NCBI GenBank assembly: GCA_018970085.1
Contig: JAGWXD010000022.1
Span: forward strand, 1 to 46,229
Source of the DNA: Cyanobacteria bacterium REEB459
Lineage (GTDB): Bacteria > Cyanobacteriota > Cyanobacteriia > Phormidesmidales > Phormidesmidaceae
Length of the DNA: 46,229 nt
Direction: 5' to 3'
Numbering within the stretch: the first letter of the stretch is position 1; each line of letters opens with the position of its first letter. The notes beneath the pieces were generated by a model. That model was given only the letters and a program-made list of their open reading frames with translations. It was not told where the DNA came from and searched no databases. The translations under genes and the position numbers were made by a program. Shown in pieces: positions 34,981 to 44,714 of this stretch.

Positions 34981-36930
34981 TCAACTGGATGCGGGCAGGG
35001 CTGCCGGTTGCCGTTGGGGCATAGTTGGCCCCGGGGTTGGCACCGTACAGGCGGGCAGATCAAACCAGAAGGTAGTCCCCACTCCCACCTCACTGACCAG
35101 ATACACCTGGCTGTGGTGCTTTTCAATAATATTTCTCACAATCGAAAGCCCCAGTCCCGTCCCCTCCAGGGTATGTACCCGGTTTTCTACCCGGAAAAAC
35201 CGATCAAAAATAGCCTGTTGATCCTCAGGGGCAATACCAATGCCCGTATCCGCCACTTCAATGCGAATACAATCGGTTTGACCACTCTGATCGCAGGCAC
35301 AGGACAAGCGATAGGCCCGCAGACTGACCTTGCCGCCAGACTCAGTAAATTTAAGGGCATTGCCCATCAGATTACTAAAGACCTGTAACAGCAAGTCGTA
35401 GTTCCCCATCACCGGCGGCAGGTTAGGTTCTACCAACTGGATTAACTCGATGTGCTTGTCTCTGGCGTTGAGGCGATGGGTACGCAGGGTTTGCTCAATC
35501 GGTTGGGCAATATCAACCGCATCAATGACATACTGCCGGCTCGACTCCAAGCGCGACAGATCCAGCACGTCGTTAACCAGGCGGGTGAGGCGATCGGTTT
35601 CATGGTTAGCGGTTTCAAGAAATTCCTGCCGCTCAGTGTCACTTAGATCTTCGCCGTATTCCTGCAGGGTTTCAATAAAAGACTTGATATTGAATAGAGG
35701 AGTGCGTAGTTCGTGGGATACATTACTGATGAACTGGGCTTTGGCCTCATTTAAGGCGGCTTCCCGGGTAATATCCTGCACCGTAATCGCCAGCCCCTTA
35801 ACATTTTCCCGGGCCTGATCTAAGACTGTATTCAACAGAATGCGCAGGGTGCGGGAAGCGGGCTCACTCAGGGGAATGCGAAATTCCATCGCCTCCGCCT
35901 CTCCCTGAACTGCCTGAAATAGGGGCCGGGTCAGCTGCACCCGCACAGGGCTGGGTAAGTGATCGAGAATGGGCTCGCCATCTAGGGACTGACTATCCCA
36001 ATTAAAGATGCGACGGGCGGTGGGGTTAACCAGCACCACGTGCATGTCGGTATCCAGTAAAATCGCCCCATCGGCAATGGTAGACACCAGGGTTTCTAAC
36101 TTTGCCTTTTCGGCGGTTAGCTCTTCAATGTTTTGCTCCTCGTAGCGCTCCAGGCGCTCAGCCATATCGTTAAAGCTGTAGATTAATTCCCCCAATTCTC
36201 CCCCCAGGGGCAGGTTAATCCGTTGCCTGAAGTTGCCGGCGGCAATGTTTTTGACTCCCAGGAGTAGTTCCTTAATCGGTTTGGTAATGGTCAGGGCATT
36301 GAAAACCGAGCCTAAAATCACCATTACCCAGATCGAAACAAACACCGCAATGGTGACATCTCGGGTCAGGTGAGAAGACGCAACCACCGTCGGGTTGGGG
36401 TTAATGCCCAGGGCTAAAATCCCCATTTGTCTGCCTTCGTAGTTAAGGGGGACAAACACATCGGTAACTTCTCCAGCCGGACTAAGATGCTGGCGTACCA
36501 GGGGCAGACTGGTATTTTGGGCATAGCCTTCAGGCAGTTGAATGCGTCGACGCAAGGTTAGGGCGTTGTCTACGGCGGCTTCTGATAGGGGAATGCCAAA
36601 AAAGATTTCCCCCTCTTCGTCGGCGTAGAGCATATAGCGCACACTGGTGGTGCTTTGGTAGAAGCTGGAAGAAAATCGCGCTAGTTCAGCCCGATCGCCA
36701 TGGCTAACCAGAGGAGCGACATTGGCAGCCAGCAGTAAACCCAGATCTCGGGCAAAGCGAGTATCGTTGAGGCGAGCATCGGACTGAATCGTGTGCACGG
36801 CCCAAAAGGTCAGGGCGCTGGTAATTAAAGAGACCACCAGCGTCGCTCCGGCCATCAACCGGGTCTGCAGAGTGAAGTCGCCCCACCAGCGTCGAAACAA
36901 CTGACGAATTTTTACAAGTAGCCTGATCAA
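34981..36930 (-). CDS. nblS: Sensor histidine kinase NblS (Hik33/DspA type)
   Basis: A 649-residue membrane kinase. It has a transmembrane helix at about 26-46, a periplasmic sensor loop to about 190 (VRYMLYADEEGEIFFGIPLSE), a second helix at about 192-214, HAMP to about 268, PAS (about 275-385), HisKA with phosphorylated His406 in FISNVSHELRTPLFNIKS, and an ATPase domain with NLMGNALKFT, VADTGIGI and GTGLGLSIVRNI. The order, the length and the sensor loop match NblS/Hik33, the cyanobacterial regulator of high-light and nutrient-stress genes and phycobilisome breakdown. It is the only gene here likely to control photosynthesis genes broadly. Its response regulators (RpaB/RpaA) are not in the window. 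The ATG at 36930 has no strong ribosome site. Confidence 0.92.
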   Translation of the reverse strand: MIRLLVKIRQLFRRWWGDFTLQTRLMAGATLVVSLITSALTFWAVHTIQSDARLNDTRFARDLGLLLAANVAPLVSHGDRAELARFSSSFYQSTTSVRYMLYADEEGEIFFGIPLSEAAVDNALTLRRRIQLPEGYAQNTSLPLVRQHLSPAGEVTDVFVPLNYEGRQMGILALGINPNPTVVASSHLTRDVTIAVFVSIWVMVILGSVFNALTITKPIKELLLGVKNIAAGNFRQRINLPLGGELGELIYSFNDMAERLERYEEQNIEELTAEKAKLETLVSTIADGAILLDTDMHVVLVNPTARRIFNWDSQSLDGEPILDHLPSPVRVQLTRPLFQAVQGEAEAMEFRIPLSEPASRTLRILLNTVLDQARENVKGLAITVQDITREAALNEAKAQFISNVSHELRTPLFNIKSFIETLQEYGEDLSDTERQEFLETANHETDRLTRLVNDVLDLSRLESSRQYVIDAVDIAQPIEQTLRTHRLNARDKHIELIQLVEPNLPPVMGNYDLLLQVFSNLMGNALKFTESGGKVSLRAYRLSCACDQSGQTDCIRIEVADTGIGIAPEDQQAIFDRFFRVENRVHTLEGTGLGLSIVRNIIEKHHSQVYLVSEVGVGTTFWFDLPACTVPTPGPTMPQRQPAALPASS

Positions 36931-37045
36931 AGGTATTTGTGTAACTAGATGGCATATTCCGCCTATATTTTGGCACGGTTAAGCGAGTTTGGCTGAGCTA
37001 GAGTGATAAAACCAGAGCCTCAGCCCTCTTGCTTAGACTAGAGCC

Positions 37046-39811
37046 CTAGCCAACCTGACGGTCTACCTGGATCACCGCCTCGGTGATCTTTTCAAAGGTA
37101 TCGTCATGACTGATGACAAACAGTTGTTCAAAGTTTCTGATGCGCCCAATCGCTTCCGCCAGTCCTTCCCGGCGAGACCGGTCCATATTGGTGGTGGGTT
37201 CATCGAAAAAGGCAATATTTAAGTCTGCCAGTACCTTCAGGAGTGCCAGCCGCACCGCCAGAGCCGCACACATTTGCTCACCCCCCGATAGATTGGCAAA
37301 ACGCCGCTGGTGGGGACCCTCCTGGACCAGAATTTCGTAATCCCGAGTCCACTGCAGGGCCACATTGGGGCGGTTGAGCAGTTCCCGAAAGAGCTGGTCG
37401 GCATGGTAGGAAATATTGCGCAGATACTGCTCCGTAATCCGGGGCCCGGCTTCGTTATAGGCTTTGCGGGCAAAATTAATAAACCGCTTCACCCGCTCTC
37501 GCCGTTGCAAATCCGCCAGGGCCTGTTGGCGTCGTTGCCCGATCGCCGCCAGCCCGGTTAGCTGCTGCTGGATATCGACCAACCGCTGCTGTTGCTGGGG
37601 CAGGCTACCGGCCAGGCGATCGGCCTCCGATCTCATCTGGCCATAGGTGGCCTCCAGGCTGGCGGCTGCCGCCGGGTCAAACTGGGCCAGGGCCTCCTGG
37701 TAGGTGGTTTCTAAGGTTGCCAGTTGGGCCTGTAGGGTTTCTAGTGCCCCCTGGGCCGCCGCTAGATCAGCCTTAAACTGAGGCTGTTGATGGGCTAGGG
37801 TTTGGTTTTGCAAATAGAGATCATGGCCCGACTGGGACTGACGGCGGCGCTCTTGCTGGGTAGCGATCGCCGCGTCGAGGTCCTTAAACACCTCTAACTG
37901 ATGTTCCAGGGCGACCAGTTGCTGTTCCAGGGTGGTCTGGTCTGCCTCCAGTCGAGCCTGGTTGGCCTCCATCTGGGCTTGATCCTGCAGGGTGCGCTGC
38001 AAAATCTGGCTTTTTTCCCGGGGTCGTCCCAGACCTTCGATCTGCTGGGTCAGGGATTGCACCTGCTGTTCCACCACTGATCGACCTGCCAATTGATCCA
38101 GACAGCGGCGGTAGGTGTGGTGCAATTGCTCCTGCTGGTGCTGAATTTGCTGTTGTTGAGTAGTTAATAGAGATTTTTGAGCCAGTTCACCCTGCCAGGC
38201 ATAGCGCTGTTGTAGATCTTTCTCGAGGGTTTTTAACTGATTTTTGAGCCCAGCCACATCGGTTTGATCGGTCAGGTCCTGCAAAATTGCCTCCAACCCC
38301 GCCATCAGGCTACCCTGGATCGCCGTCGCCCCCGCTAAGCTCAGCTTCAGTTCTTCCAGTCGGGCCGCACTGATGGGCGATAGGGTAGAGAGGAGAACGG
38401 CGAGGTCCGCCAGAATGGTCTCGGTTTCCCCTTGCTGCTGGGTCCAGTCCTGCTGGGTCCGATCCACCAGGGTCCGCAGGTCTGCTTCAAACTGGCGAGC
38501 CGTAGCCAGTCGGCTCAGATGCTGTTGACAGCGATCGCGATCGACCTCCAGGTTAGCCATGGCCGCCACCGCCAGGGCCAGTTGATCCAGACGCTCCAGG
38601 CTCTGCTGTAGTTGTTGCTGCTGCTGACCCAACCGCTGTAGTTCGGCCTGGGCCTGTTGCTGTTGCAAGGTCAGGGCCTGAAATTGCTCCAGTTGCTGCT
38701 GATACTGTTTCAGGTCCGCCTCCAACTGTTCCTGGACGGTAACCTGGGGCCGGAGTTGCTCCAATTCTCGGACCGTAGCGGCAAAGGTTTCCCTTTGTCC
38801 CTGGAGGCGAGCCAGTTCAGCCTTTTTCTGGCCATAGTTAGCTTGCCAAGCCTGGTACTGTTGCTGTAAGGTCTGGCGCTGCTGCTGCTGCCGCCCCAAT
38901 TGTTGGAGTTCCTGATCGGCAGCCTGGTAAGCCTGGTAGGCAGGTTGGTGTAACTGGCACTGGCTAACCGCCGCTTCAGCCAGGCTGAGGGCCTGTTGCA
39001 GGCGGTCTCGATGGGCCTGGCTAGCGGCAATTTGATGCATCAGTCCCTGACGATTCTGGTTCAGGTCCTGCAGGCGATCGGCCTCGGCCTTGAGGCGCTG
39101 CCGTTGCTCCTCCAGGGCCGTCAAATCCACCGTCAAGGTCTGGAGCCGCTGCTCCGTAGCCCCAATCTCTTCCCTCAGGGTCTGGTGTTTCTGGCTTAAA
39201 TCTGACCAGGGCAGGAGGGCCTCTTCGTACTGACTAATTTGGCCCTTAACCGCCTCCACCTGGTCCTCGGCGTAACGGCGCAGGGAGTTCATCTGCTTGA
39301 AGGCCAGCTTGTAGTCTTCTACCTTGAGAACGGCGTCAAAGACCGCCTTGCGCTGTTCAGCGGGCTGGAGGAAGTCTGCCGTCAGGGTGCCCTGGGGCAC
39401 CCCGACGGTACGGGCAAATAACTGGGCCAGGTTAGTACCGGCGCCCACCCCTAGGTGCTGGCGCAACCAGGGCAACACCTCATCCTTGAGACGACTGTAG
39501 GGTAGACGTTCGTTTAACTGCGGATCAAACAGGCTATAGCCCCGCTGGGTGCAGCGCTGGACCTGGTAGGTGCGACTATCCCAATGGGAGACGAAGGTAA
39601 CGGTCACCTGGGCACTGCCACTACCATTGCGAATCAGGTCCTCCCTGGCATAGTCTCCCTGATAATTAAAGAGCACCCAGGCGATCGCCTCCAGGATGCT
39701 AGTTTTACCAGCCCCATTTTCGCCGCAAATCGCATTGATACCCGGTTGAAACTCAAAAAAGCGATCCTGATGGGTTTTGAAGTTTTGCAGAACAACGGAC
39801 AGAATCTGCAT
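37046..39811 (-). CDS. SbcC/Rad50-like AAA ATPase, no visible zinc hook
   Basis: A 921-residue protein counted from the family start MQILSVVLQNFKTHQ. Walker A GENGAGKTS is at 30-38, a long coiled coil rich in Gln/Leu spans about 180-750, and the C-terminal head has NLSGGEQMCAALAVRLALL and Walker B LNIAFFDEPTTNMD. This is the SbcC/Rad50 branch of SMC-like ATPases, which act with the SbcD nuclease on DNA ends. The coil contains no CxxC, so the zinc hook that joins Rad50 dimers is not seen. SbcD is not adjacent. The frame runs 29 codons further up, but that leader is not part of the family. The start at 39809-39811 follows TAGGACT. Confidence 0.87.
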   Translation of the reverse strand: MQILSVVLQNFKTHQDRFFEFQPGINAICGENGAGKTSILEAIAWVLFNYQGDYAREDLIRNGSGSAQVTVTFVSHWDSRTYQVQRCTQRGYSLFDPQLNERLPYSRLKDEVLPWLRQHLGVGAGTNLAQLFARTVGVPQGTLTADFLQPAEQRKAVFDAVLKVEDYKLAFKQMNSLRRYAEDQVEAVKGQISQYEEALLPWSDLSQKHQTLREEIGATEQRLQTLTVDLTALEEQRQRLKAEADRLQDLNQNRQGLMHQIAASQAHRDRLQQALSLAEAAVSQCQLHQPAYQAYQAADQELQQLGRQQQQRQTLQQQYQAWQANYGQKKAELARLQGQRETFAATVRELEQLRPQVTVQEQLEADLKQYQQQLEQFQALTLQQQQAQAELQRLGQQQQQLQQSLERLDQLALAVAAMANLEVDRDRCQQHLSRLATARQFEADLRTLVDRTQQDWTQQQGETETILADLAVLLSTLSPISAARLEELKLSLAGATAIQGSLMAGLEAILQDLTDQTDVAGLKNQLKTLEKDLQQRYAWQGELAQKSLLTTQQQQIQHQQEQLHHTYRRCLDQLAGRSVVEQQVQSLTQQIEGLGRPREKSQILQRTLQDQAQMEANQARLEADQTTLEQQLVALEHQLEVFKDLDAAIATQQERRRQSQSGHDLYLQNQTLAHQQPQFKADLAAAQGALETLQAQLATLETTYQEALAQFDPAAAASLEATYGQMRSEADRLAGSLPQQQQRLVDIQQQLTGLAAIGQRRQQALADLQRRERVKRFINFARKAYNEAGPRITEQYLRNISYHADQLFRELLNRPNVALQWTRDYEILVQEGPHQRRFANLSGGEQMCAALAVRLALLKVLADLNIAFFDEPTTNMDRSRREGLAEAIGRIRNFEQLFVISHDDTFEKITEAVIQVDRQVG

Positions 39812-39933
39812 AGTCCTAGGTACTCCCGCCAGAGAGTTGAGAAAGGCCATCCCCCTCCCAGCATACCCGGCCAATTTCAAGATGGGCTCTGCTGCCAAAA
39901 AACTTCAGAGAGTGTTGAAGGCTGAACATCGGG

Positions 39934-40635
39934 TTAGGCCAACCGTTGCACCCGATCTCGGGCTTGCTGCCGCAGTTGACGAGCGATGCGAAAGAGTTCC
40001 TCGCCGGTGTGCAGGTAAGATTCTTCGTAGCTCTGGGTAAACCGCTCCATTTCCTCCACCCCATCATCCAGTTGTCCCAGGCAGTGGTAGAGATCAGCGG
40101 CGATGGCCGCCGTCGCCGCCGGGTTCGCCATGGAGTTAAAGCGATCGCGGGCCTGGTCTAACCACTGGCGACAGTTTTCCAAGTAGGTTTGAAACCCCGC
40201 CATTAAATCATCATCAAAGGGATCGGCAGCAAGGTGGTGAATCTCTCCCCGCAGGGGAGTGATCACCTTGGCCAGGAGCCGGTCCACCGGTCGGTAGGTC
40301 AGTCTCAGCCAGGCCTCTAGCTGGGCCTCAGAAGATTGGCTGGCCTGGCGTTGCTGGCGGTAGAGATTTTGCAGATCGGCGGTGCGCTGAGTGCGCTGAC
40401 GGGCACTGCTGGCGGCATCGCCAGCGGCCCGTTGCCGGTCGTAGAGCCGGCGCTGTTGGGGATCCCCCAGCACTTCGTAGGCACTGTTGAGGCGAGCAAT
40501 GCGATCGTGGGAAGCGATCGCAGTTTGGCTATCGGGGTGAAACTGCTTCGCCAGCCGTCGGTAGGCCCGCTTAATCTCGCTCTGGCTGGCGGTTTCTTCC
40601 ACCTCAAGGGTGTCGTAATGGGTTGGATTTGCCAT
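39934..40635 (-). CDS. DnaJ-domain protein
   Basis: A 233-residue protein with an N-terminal J domain (about 5-70): HYDTLEVEETASQSEIKRAYRRLAKQFHPDSQ, including the HPD tripeptide that triggers Hsp70 ATPase, then LNSAYEVLGDPQQRRLYDRQ. The rest is helical and polar, without the Gly/Phe stretch or zinc fingers of DnaJ itself, so this is a class C co-chaperone. I prefer the ATG at 40635 (MANPTHYDT), in the run GGTGGTGA...ATG; a second ATG lies six codons upstream. It sits between the SbcC-like gene and chlP in the same direction. Partner Hsp70 and client are unknown. Confidence 0.88.
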   Translation of the reverse strand: MANPTHYDTLEVEETASQSEIKRAYRRLAKQFHPDSQTAIASHDRIARLNSAYEVLGDPQQRRLYDRQRAAGDAASSARQRTQRTADLQNLYRQQRQASQSSEAQLEAWLRLTYRPVDRLLAKVITPLRGEIHHLAADPFDDDLMAGFQTYLENCRQWLDQARDRFNSMANPAATAAIAADLYHCLGQLDDGVEEMERFTQSYEESYLHTGEELFRIARQLRQQARDRVQRLA

Positions 40636-40698
40636 AGAATCAGTCACCACCATGATTAAAGGATACCCGGATTTGGCCGTCCAGGCATCCTTTAGCCC

Positions 40699-41934
40699 CT
40701 ACCAGCTGCGGGTAGGTGAGAGAGCCTGACCCCGCATCAGGCTACCCAGGGTTTTGGCGGTGATCTTCATTTGTACCAGGGGGTTAGCCGGCACCACGGT
40801 TTTGTACAGGTAGCTGTCAAAGGTCAGCTTTTGCACATCAATGTCAGAACACATTTCCACAAAGGCTTCCCGGGTGGCATCGGAGCGGTAAAACACCGTT
40901 TGCAATAGATCCAGGACCTTATAGGTCATGCCGTACTGTTTATCCCACCGCTTCAGATAAACCTTGAGGTCGGCTTCGGTGGGGATACGCTGGCCCTGAT
41001 TGGACAGTTCCACAATGGTTTCAGCGCACATCCGGGCAGATTTGGCGGCAAAGTAAATGCCTTCCCCCGAAGACTTGGTGACGGTACCAGCGGCGTCGCC
41101 CACCAGGGCGACCCGTCCCACCACCCGCCGCGGACGGGGATGTTCGGGAATGGGGTGGGCTTCCACCTTAATGATTTCGCCCCCCTCCAGGCGATGGGCA
41201 GCTCGAGCCCGGATACCCGCTTGCAACTGCTTGATTTTAGCCTGGTTGACCCGCATGGTACCGGTGCCGACGGCCACATGGTCGTACTTGGGAAATACCC
41301 AGGCGTAGAAGTCGGGGGAAACATCATTACCCACATACATTTCCGCCAGGTCTTCGTAGTAGGCCATTTTATCGGCAGGCAGACGAATGCGCTCCTGGAA
41401 GGCGATCGCATAGTTGTAGTCACCCGCATCGATGGCCTTAGCAATGCGAGAATTGGCCCCATCGGCCCCAATCACCACATCCACCTGGAGGGATTTATTT
41501 TCTCCCACCAGGCCATCTTCCCGGTGGGCGGTGTAGTGCAGGGTATAGGGACCGCGATCGCCCTTGGGCATTTCCAGGGTATGCAAGGTGCCATTAATTA
41601 GCTTGGCACCCTGGCTGGCGGCCCGATCGCGGAGAAAGCCATCTAGAACTTCCCGCCGGCACATGCCAATGTATTCTTCATCATTCAGGGTGCTGCCAAT
41701 GTTCACCTCAACGTTAGAGGGGGAAATCATTTTCATCTTTCGCACCTGGCGATCGATGATATGAGGCGGCAGGTCAAACTCCTCCACCATACAGAGGGGA
41801 ATGGCACCTCCGCAGGGTTTGGCGTTATCCAGCTTGCGCTCCAACAAATAGGTTTCAATCCCAGCTTTGGCCAGAGTCTCAGCGGCTGAGGAGCCCGCCG
41901 GACCCGATCCTACTACAGCTACCCGAAGTGGCAC
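40699..41934 (-). CDS. chlP: Geranylgeranyl reductase ChlP
   Basis: A 411-residue FAD-dependent reductase that converts the geranylgeranyl group to phytyl for chlorophyll and tocopherol. The Rossmann start VAVVGSGPAGSSAAETLAKAG (5-25) is followed by YLLERKLDNAKPCGGAIP, VDVVIGADGANSRIAKAIDA, ARVALVGDAAGTVTKSSGEGIYFA-type FAD motifs and a conserved C-terminal region. It acts at the thylakoid membrane. The start codon is GTG at 41932-41934. Length and motifs are typical of cyanobacterial ChlP. Confidence 0.96.
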   Translation of the reverse strand: MPLRVAVVGSGPAGSSAAETLAKAGIETYLLERKLDNAKPCGGAIPLCMVEEFDLPPHIIDRQVRKMKMISPSNVEVNIGSTLNDEEYIGMCRREVLDGFLRDRAASQGAKLINGTLHTLEMPKGDRGPYTLHYTAHREDGLVGENKSLQVDVVIGADGANSRIAKAIDAGDYNYAIAFQERIRLPADKMAYYEDLAEMYVGNDVSPDFYAWVFPKYDHVAVGTGTMRVNQAKIKQLQAGIRARAAHRLEGGEIIKVEAHPIPEHPRPRRVVGRVALVGDAAGTVTKSSGEGIYFAAKSARMCAETIVELSNQGQRIPTEADLKVYLKRWDKQYGMTYKVLDLLQTVFYRSDATREAFVEMCSDIDVQKLTFDSYLYKTVVPANPLVQMKITAKTLGSLMRGQALSPTRSW

Positions 41935-42302
41935 GGATAGTTATCCCCCATCAATAAACGCTATGGAGGGCATCCTATCACGGCAGCTTAGGGGTGATCG
42001 CCTTACTTCAAAGGATGTAACTGAATTGCAACAGTCATTTACATTGACGGCCAAAAAATCCTGGCTGGCCGCCAAGCCCTTCTGACTGATGAATCCTTCC
42101 CCCCTGGGGTAAGCTAACTCCTAGGGCTGTTCACCGAGTTGTGATGAAACAGCTTTAAAATGAAGGTCAGGCCCCCAGGGTTGCTCCTCCAGGTGCTTTT
42201 TCTGGCATTGATTCGGCTCTACCGGTCCTTCAATAAGATACAAGTTTGTTCCCTTAGCGATACGGTTAAAACCGCCATTGCTTCTGCTCAGGTTCTAACC
42301 CC
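41935..42302. other. Divergent intergenic region, chlP / RecD-like
   Basis: This 368-base stretch carries the promoters of chlP (minus) and the helicase gene (plus), but I see no confident -35/-10 pair. 8-base arms CCCTGGGG (42102-42109) and CCCCAGGG (42173-42180) could pair over a 63-base loop. A small ORF from 42160 runs into the helicase gene in another frame and is not supported. Confidence 0.5.
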
Positions 42303-43616
42303 ATGGTGCGATCCAAATCACGACGCCAAAACTCTGCTGCCGGGGGGCTGGATCTAACCCCCGAGCAGCAGGTCGCCCTGGTCGCCTTGAACCAATTTGT
42401 GCAGGGGCAAGAAAAACTCTACCTGTTAACGGGCTATGCCGGTACCGGCAAAACCACCCTCTTGCAAGTATTTATCAGCGGTCTGCGGCAACAGGGAGAT
42501 CAGCGCTCCATTGTACTCACCGCCTTCAGCAATAAAGCCACCAAGGTGCTGGCGATGATGGCTGCCCAGTGGCGCTTAGATCTAGACACCATGACCTGCT
42601 GCAAGTTGTTGGGGTTACGCCCGGTGATTAACGAAGAAAATGGTAAGCAGGTATTTCAACTCGATCGCCAACAGGCTAACCAGATCGATCGCTATCGCCT
42701 GGTGATTGTAGATGAATGTTCGATGGTCAACGAAGAACTCTGGCAGTTGTTGGTGAATGGGGTTTCTAACCTGTACCGCAACACCCAGATTCTATTTGTC
42801 GGTGATCCGGCCCAGTTGCCACCGGTCAACGAACCGGAATCGGCTTGCTTTCGCCAGATCCACCAGCGGGCAGAGCTAACCCAGGTGGTGCGCTACGGGG
42901 GTGCCATTGGCGTGGTGGCCGAAGATATTCGCCGTAATCTGGATCGCCCCCAACTGCCCCGCTTCTACACCGATAGCAATAGCGACCAAACCGAAGGCTG
43001 TTTTGCGCTCCCTCGCCCGATTTGGGAAAAACTTCTACTGCGCGCCTTTAGCAGTGAATCCTACAGGCAAAACCCAGACCAGGTCAGGGCCCTGGCCTAC
43101 ACCAACCAGCGCGTCAACGCTCTGAACCGGCTGATTCGCACCGCCATCTATGGCCCCCAGGCGCAACGCTTTGTACCGGGAGAACGCCTGATTGCCCTCA
43201 ACCCCTGCCTGGAAGGGGATAGCATTGTGCTGCCGACCTCAGCAGAATGCCAGGTGCTGGAGGTGGCCCGGGGGCGAGAGGGGGAATGGCCGGTTTGGTT
43301 TCTGGAGGTAGAAACCGAGGAACTAGAGTACAGAACCCTGAGGGTGCTGCACGAGTCAGGGCAAGCCGAATTTAAAGCCAGACTTGATTTTCTGGCTCTA
43401 GAAAAACGTTGGATGGAGTTTTGGGACCTCCAGCAACAACTCCATGCCGTGGACTACGCCTATAGCCTGACCATTCATAAAAGCCAGGGTTCTACCTTTA
43501 AGGATGTATTTGTCGATGTCCCTTCCATGGTGGTTAACCGTAATGTGGTAGAACGTAACCAGCTCTGTTATGTGGCCTTTACCCGAGCCGCCAAACGACT
43601 GTTTTTATACCAGTAG
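42303..43616 (+). CDS. RecD-like AAA/UvrD-type helicase
   Basis: A 437-residue superfamily 1 helicase with Walker A GYAGTGKTTLL (Lys50), Walker B IVDECSMVN, motif III GDPAQLPPV, and the C-terminal SLTIHKSQGSTFKDVFVDV and LCYVAFTRAAKRLFLYQ that mark the UvrD_C_2 lobe. It resembles RecD/RecD2-like and T4 Dda-like helicases but is short and lacks the N-terminal beta-hairpin domain of RecD2. It probably unwinds DNA or replication forks; specific role unknown. RecB/RecC are not adjacent. The ATG at 42303 is kept. It is divergent from chlP. Confidence 0.85.
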   Translation: MVRSKSRRQNSAAGGLDLTPEQQVALVALNQFVQGQEKLYLLTGYAGTGKTTLLQVFISGLRQQGDQRSIVLTAFSNKATKVLAMMAAQWRLDLDTMTCCKLLGLRPVINEENGKQVFQLDRQQANQIDRYRLVIVDECSMVNEELWQLLVNGVSNLYRNTQILFVGDPAQLPPVNEPESACFRQIHQRAELTQVVRYGGAIGVVAEDIRRNLDRPQLPRFYTDSNSDQTEGCFALPRPIWEKLLLRAFSSESYRQNPDQVRALAYTNQRVNALNRLIRTAIYGPQAQRFVPGERLIALNPCLEGDSIVLPTSAECQVLEVARGREGEWPVWFLEVETEELEYRTLRVLHESGQAEFKARLDFLALEKRWMEFWDLQQQLHAVDYAYSLTIHKSQGSTFKDVFVDVPSMVVNRNVVERNQLCYVAFTRAAKRLFLYQ

Positions 43617-43728
43617 TTTTTGCAGTTACAGCGGCAGTTTTAACCGATCTGGGGTAGCAGATCGAGGACTCTGAGGGTATAGATAATCGCCGATAGCCGG
43701 GTTTGCACACCAAACTTGCTATTCTCCT

Positions 43729-44670
43729 ATGCCCCTAGCCCCTACTGCCTCCCTCACCCATCGTCTGGTTAACCAGGTCCTGGCCATCAAGCCCCTATGG
43801 AACTGGGCCAGGGGCCGGGCTCGCACCATGATGATCAAGCGGGCAGAGGGGATCGGTGTGGACTGGATGGGACGGGTGCAGGAGTTGCGATCGCGCCACA
43901 GCGACGATGACTTTTCTCCCCTCTGGCAAACTGACCTGGAGGCGCTGCGAAACCCCAATCTTACCTACCCTGCCTACTACACCACCAGTTTTCATGCCTA
44001 CGATGAGGGTAACCTGGGCTGGCAGCCGGCCCTGGAGGTGGAGGTGGCCGCCCTCGCTGTCCATGCTAAACTCTGGCCCGGCGCTGGCCCTCAGGGGGAT
44101 GCCCGACTGCGCCAGAGCTACCATGATGTGCTTACCTACCACCTGTCCCAACCCCCCAGGGCCATTCTCGACCTGGGCTGTGGCGTCGGCCTCAGTAGCG
44201 AAACCCTACAGGTCAGCTACCCTGAGGCCAAGGTCGCCGGCATAGATTTGTCCCCCTACTTTTTGGCCGTGGCCCAGTATCGCCAGCACCATAGCCCATC
44301 CCCCAGCCCCATTACCTGGCACCATGGCGCGGCTGAGCACACCGGCCTGCCCAGCGCCAGCTACGATTTGGTCTCTGCTTGTTTAGTTTTTCACGAACTA
44401 CCCCAATCTGCGGCCCGGGCTATTATCGGCGAGGCTCGACGGTTGCTGCGGCCCGGGGGACACCTGGCGATTATGGACATGAATCCGGCGTCGCCAGTCT
44501 ATAGGACCATGCCACCCCTGCTTAAGACTTTGCTAAAAAGCACCGAACCCTATCTGGACGAGTACTTCAGCCTAAATTTGGAGGCCACCCTGGTGGAATT
44601 GGGGTTTGAGCAACCAATCGTGGTCTGCAACAGCGCCCGCCATCGTACCCTACTGGCCTCAATTAATTAA
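43729..44670 (+). CDS. Class I SAM-dependent methyltransferase
   Basis: A 313-residue methyltransferase with an N-terminal helical segment of about 130 residues, then the Rossmann core: motif I ILDLGCGVGLSSETL (146-160), GIDLSPYFLAVAQYR, LVSACLVFHELP and LLRPGGHLAIMDMNP. The substrate is not evident; cyanobacterial relatives are annotated only by domain. The extra N-terminal part is not recognised. The stop codon lies inside the right arm of a 13-bp perfect inverted repeat. Confidence 0.85.
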   Translation: MPLAPTASLTHRLVNQVLAIKPLWNWARGRARTMMIKRAEGIGVDWMGRVQELRSRHSDDDFSPLWQTDLEALRNPNLTYPAYYTTSFHAYDEGNLGWQPALEVEVAALAVHAKLWPGAGPQGDARLRQSYHDVLTYHLSQPPRAILDLGCGVGLSSETLQVSYPEAKVAGIDLSPYFLAVAQYRQHHSPSPSPITWHHGAAEHTGLPSASYDLVSACLVFHELPQSAARAIIGEARRLLRPGGHLAIMDMNPASPVYRTMPPLLKTLLKSTEPYLDEYFSLNLEATLVELGFEQPIVVCNSARHRTLLASIN

Positions 44671-44682
44671 GGCCAGTAGGGT
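44647..44682. terminator. 13-bp perfect inverted repeat over a stop codon
   Basis: ACCCTACTGGCCT (44647-44659) and AGGCCAGTAGGGT (44670-44682) pair perfectly around CAATTAATTA. The stop TAA of the methyltransferase (44668-44670) lies at the loop/right-arm junction. The convergent htpG stop is 33 bases further on, so the hairpin may serve both strands; there is no T-run. Confidence 0.65.
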
Positions 44683-44714
44683 CAGCCCCAACCGGTAGAG
44701 TCGGGGCCTGGGCC

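Noticed and set aside
36935-36950. GTTACA-like half-site upstream of nblS as an HLR1 element
   Set aside because: Only one imperfect half-site is seen, whereas HLR1 needs two direct copies.
41140-41601. A 153-codon plus-strand ORF opposite chlP
   Set aside because: It is a shadow of the conserved reductase, with no ribosome site or domain.
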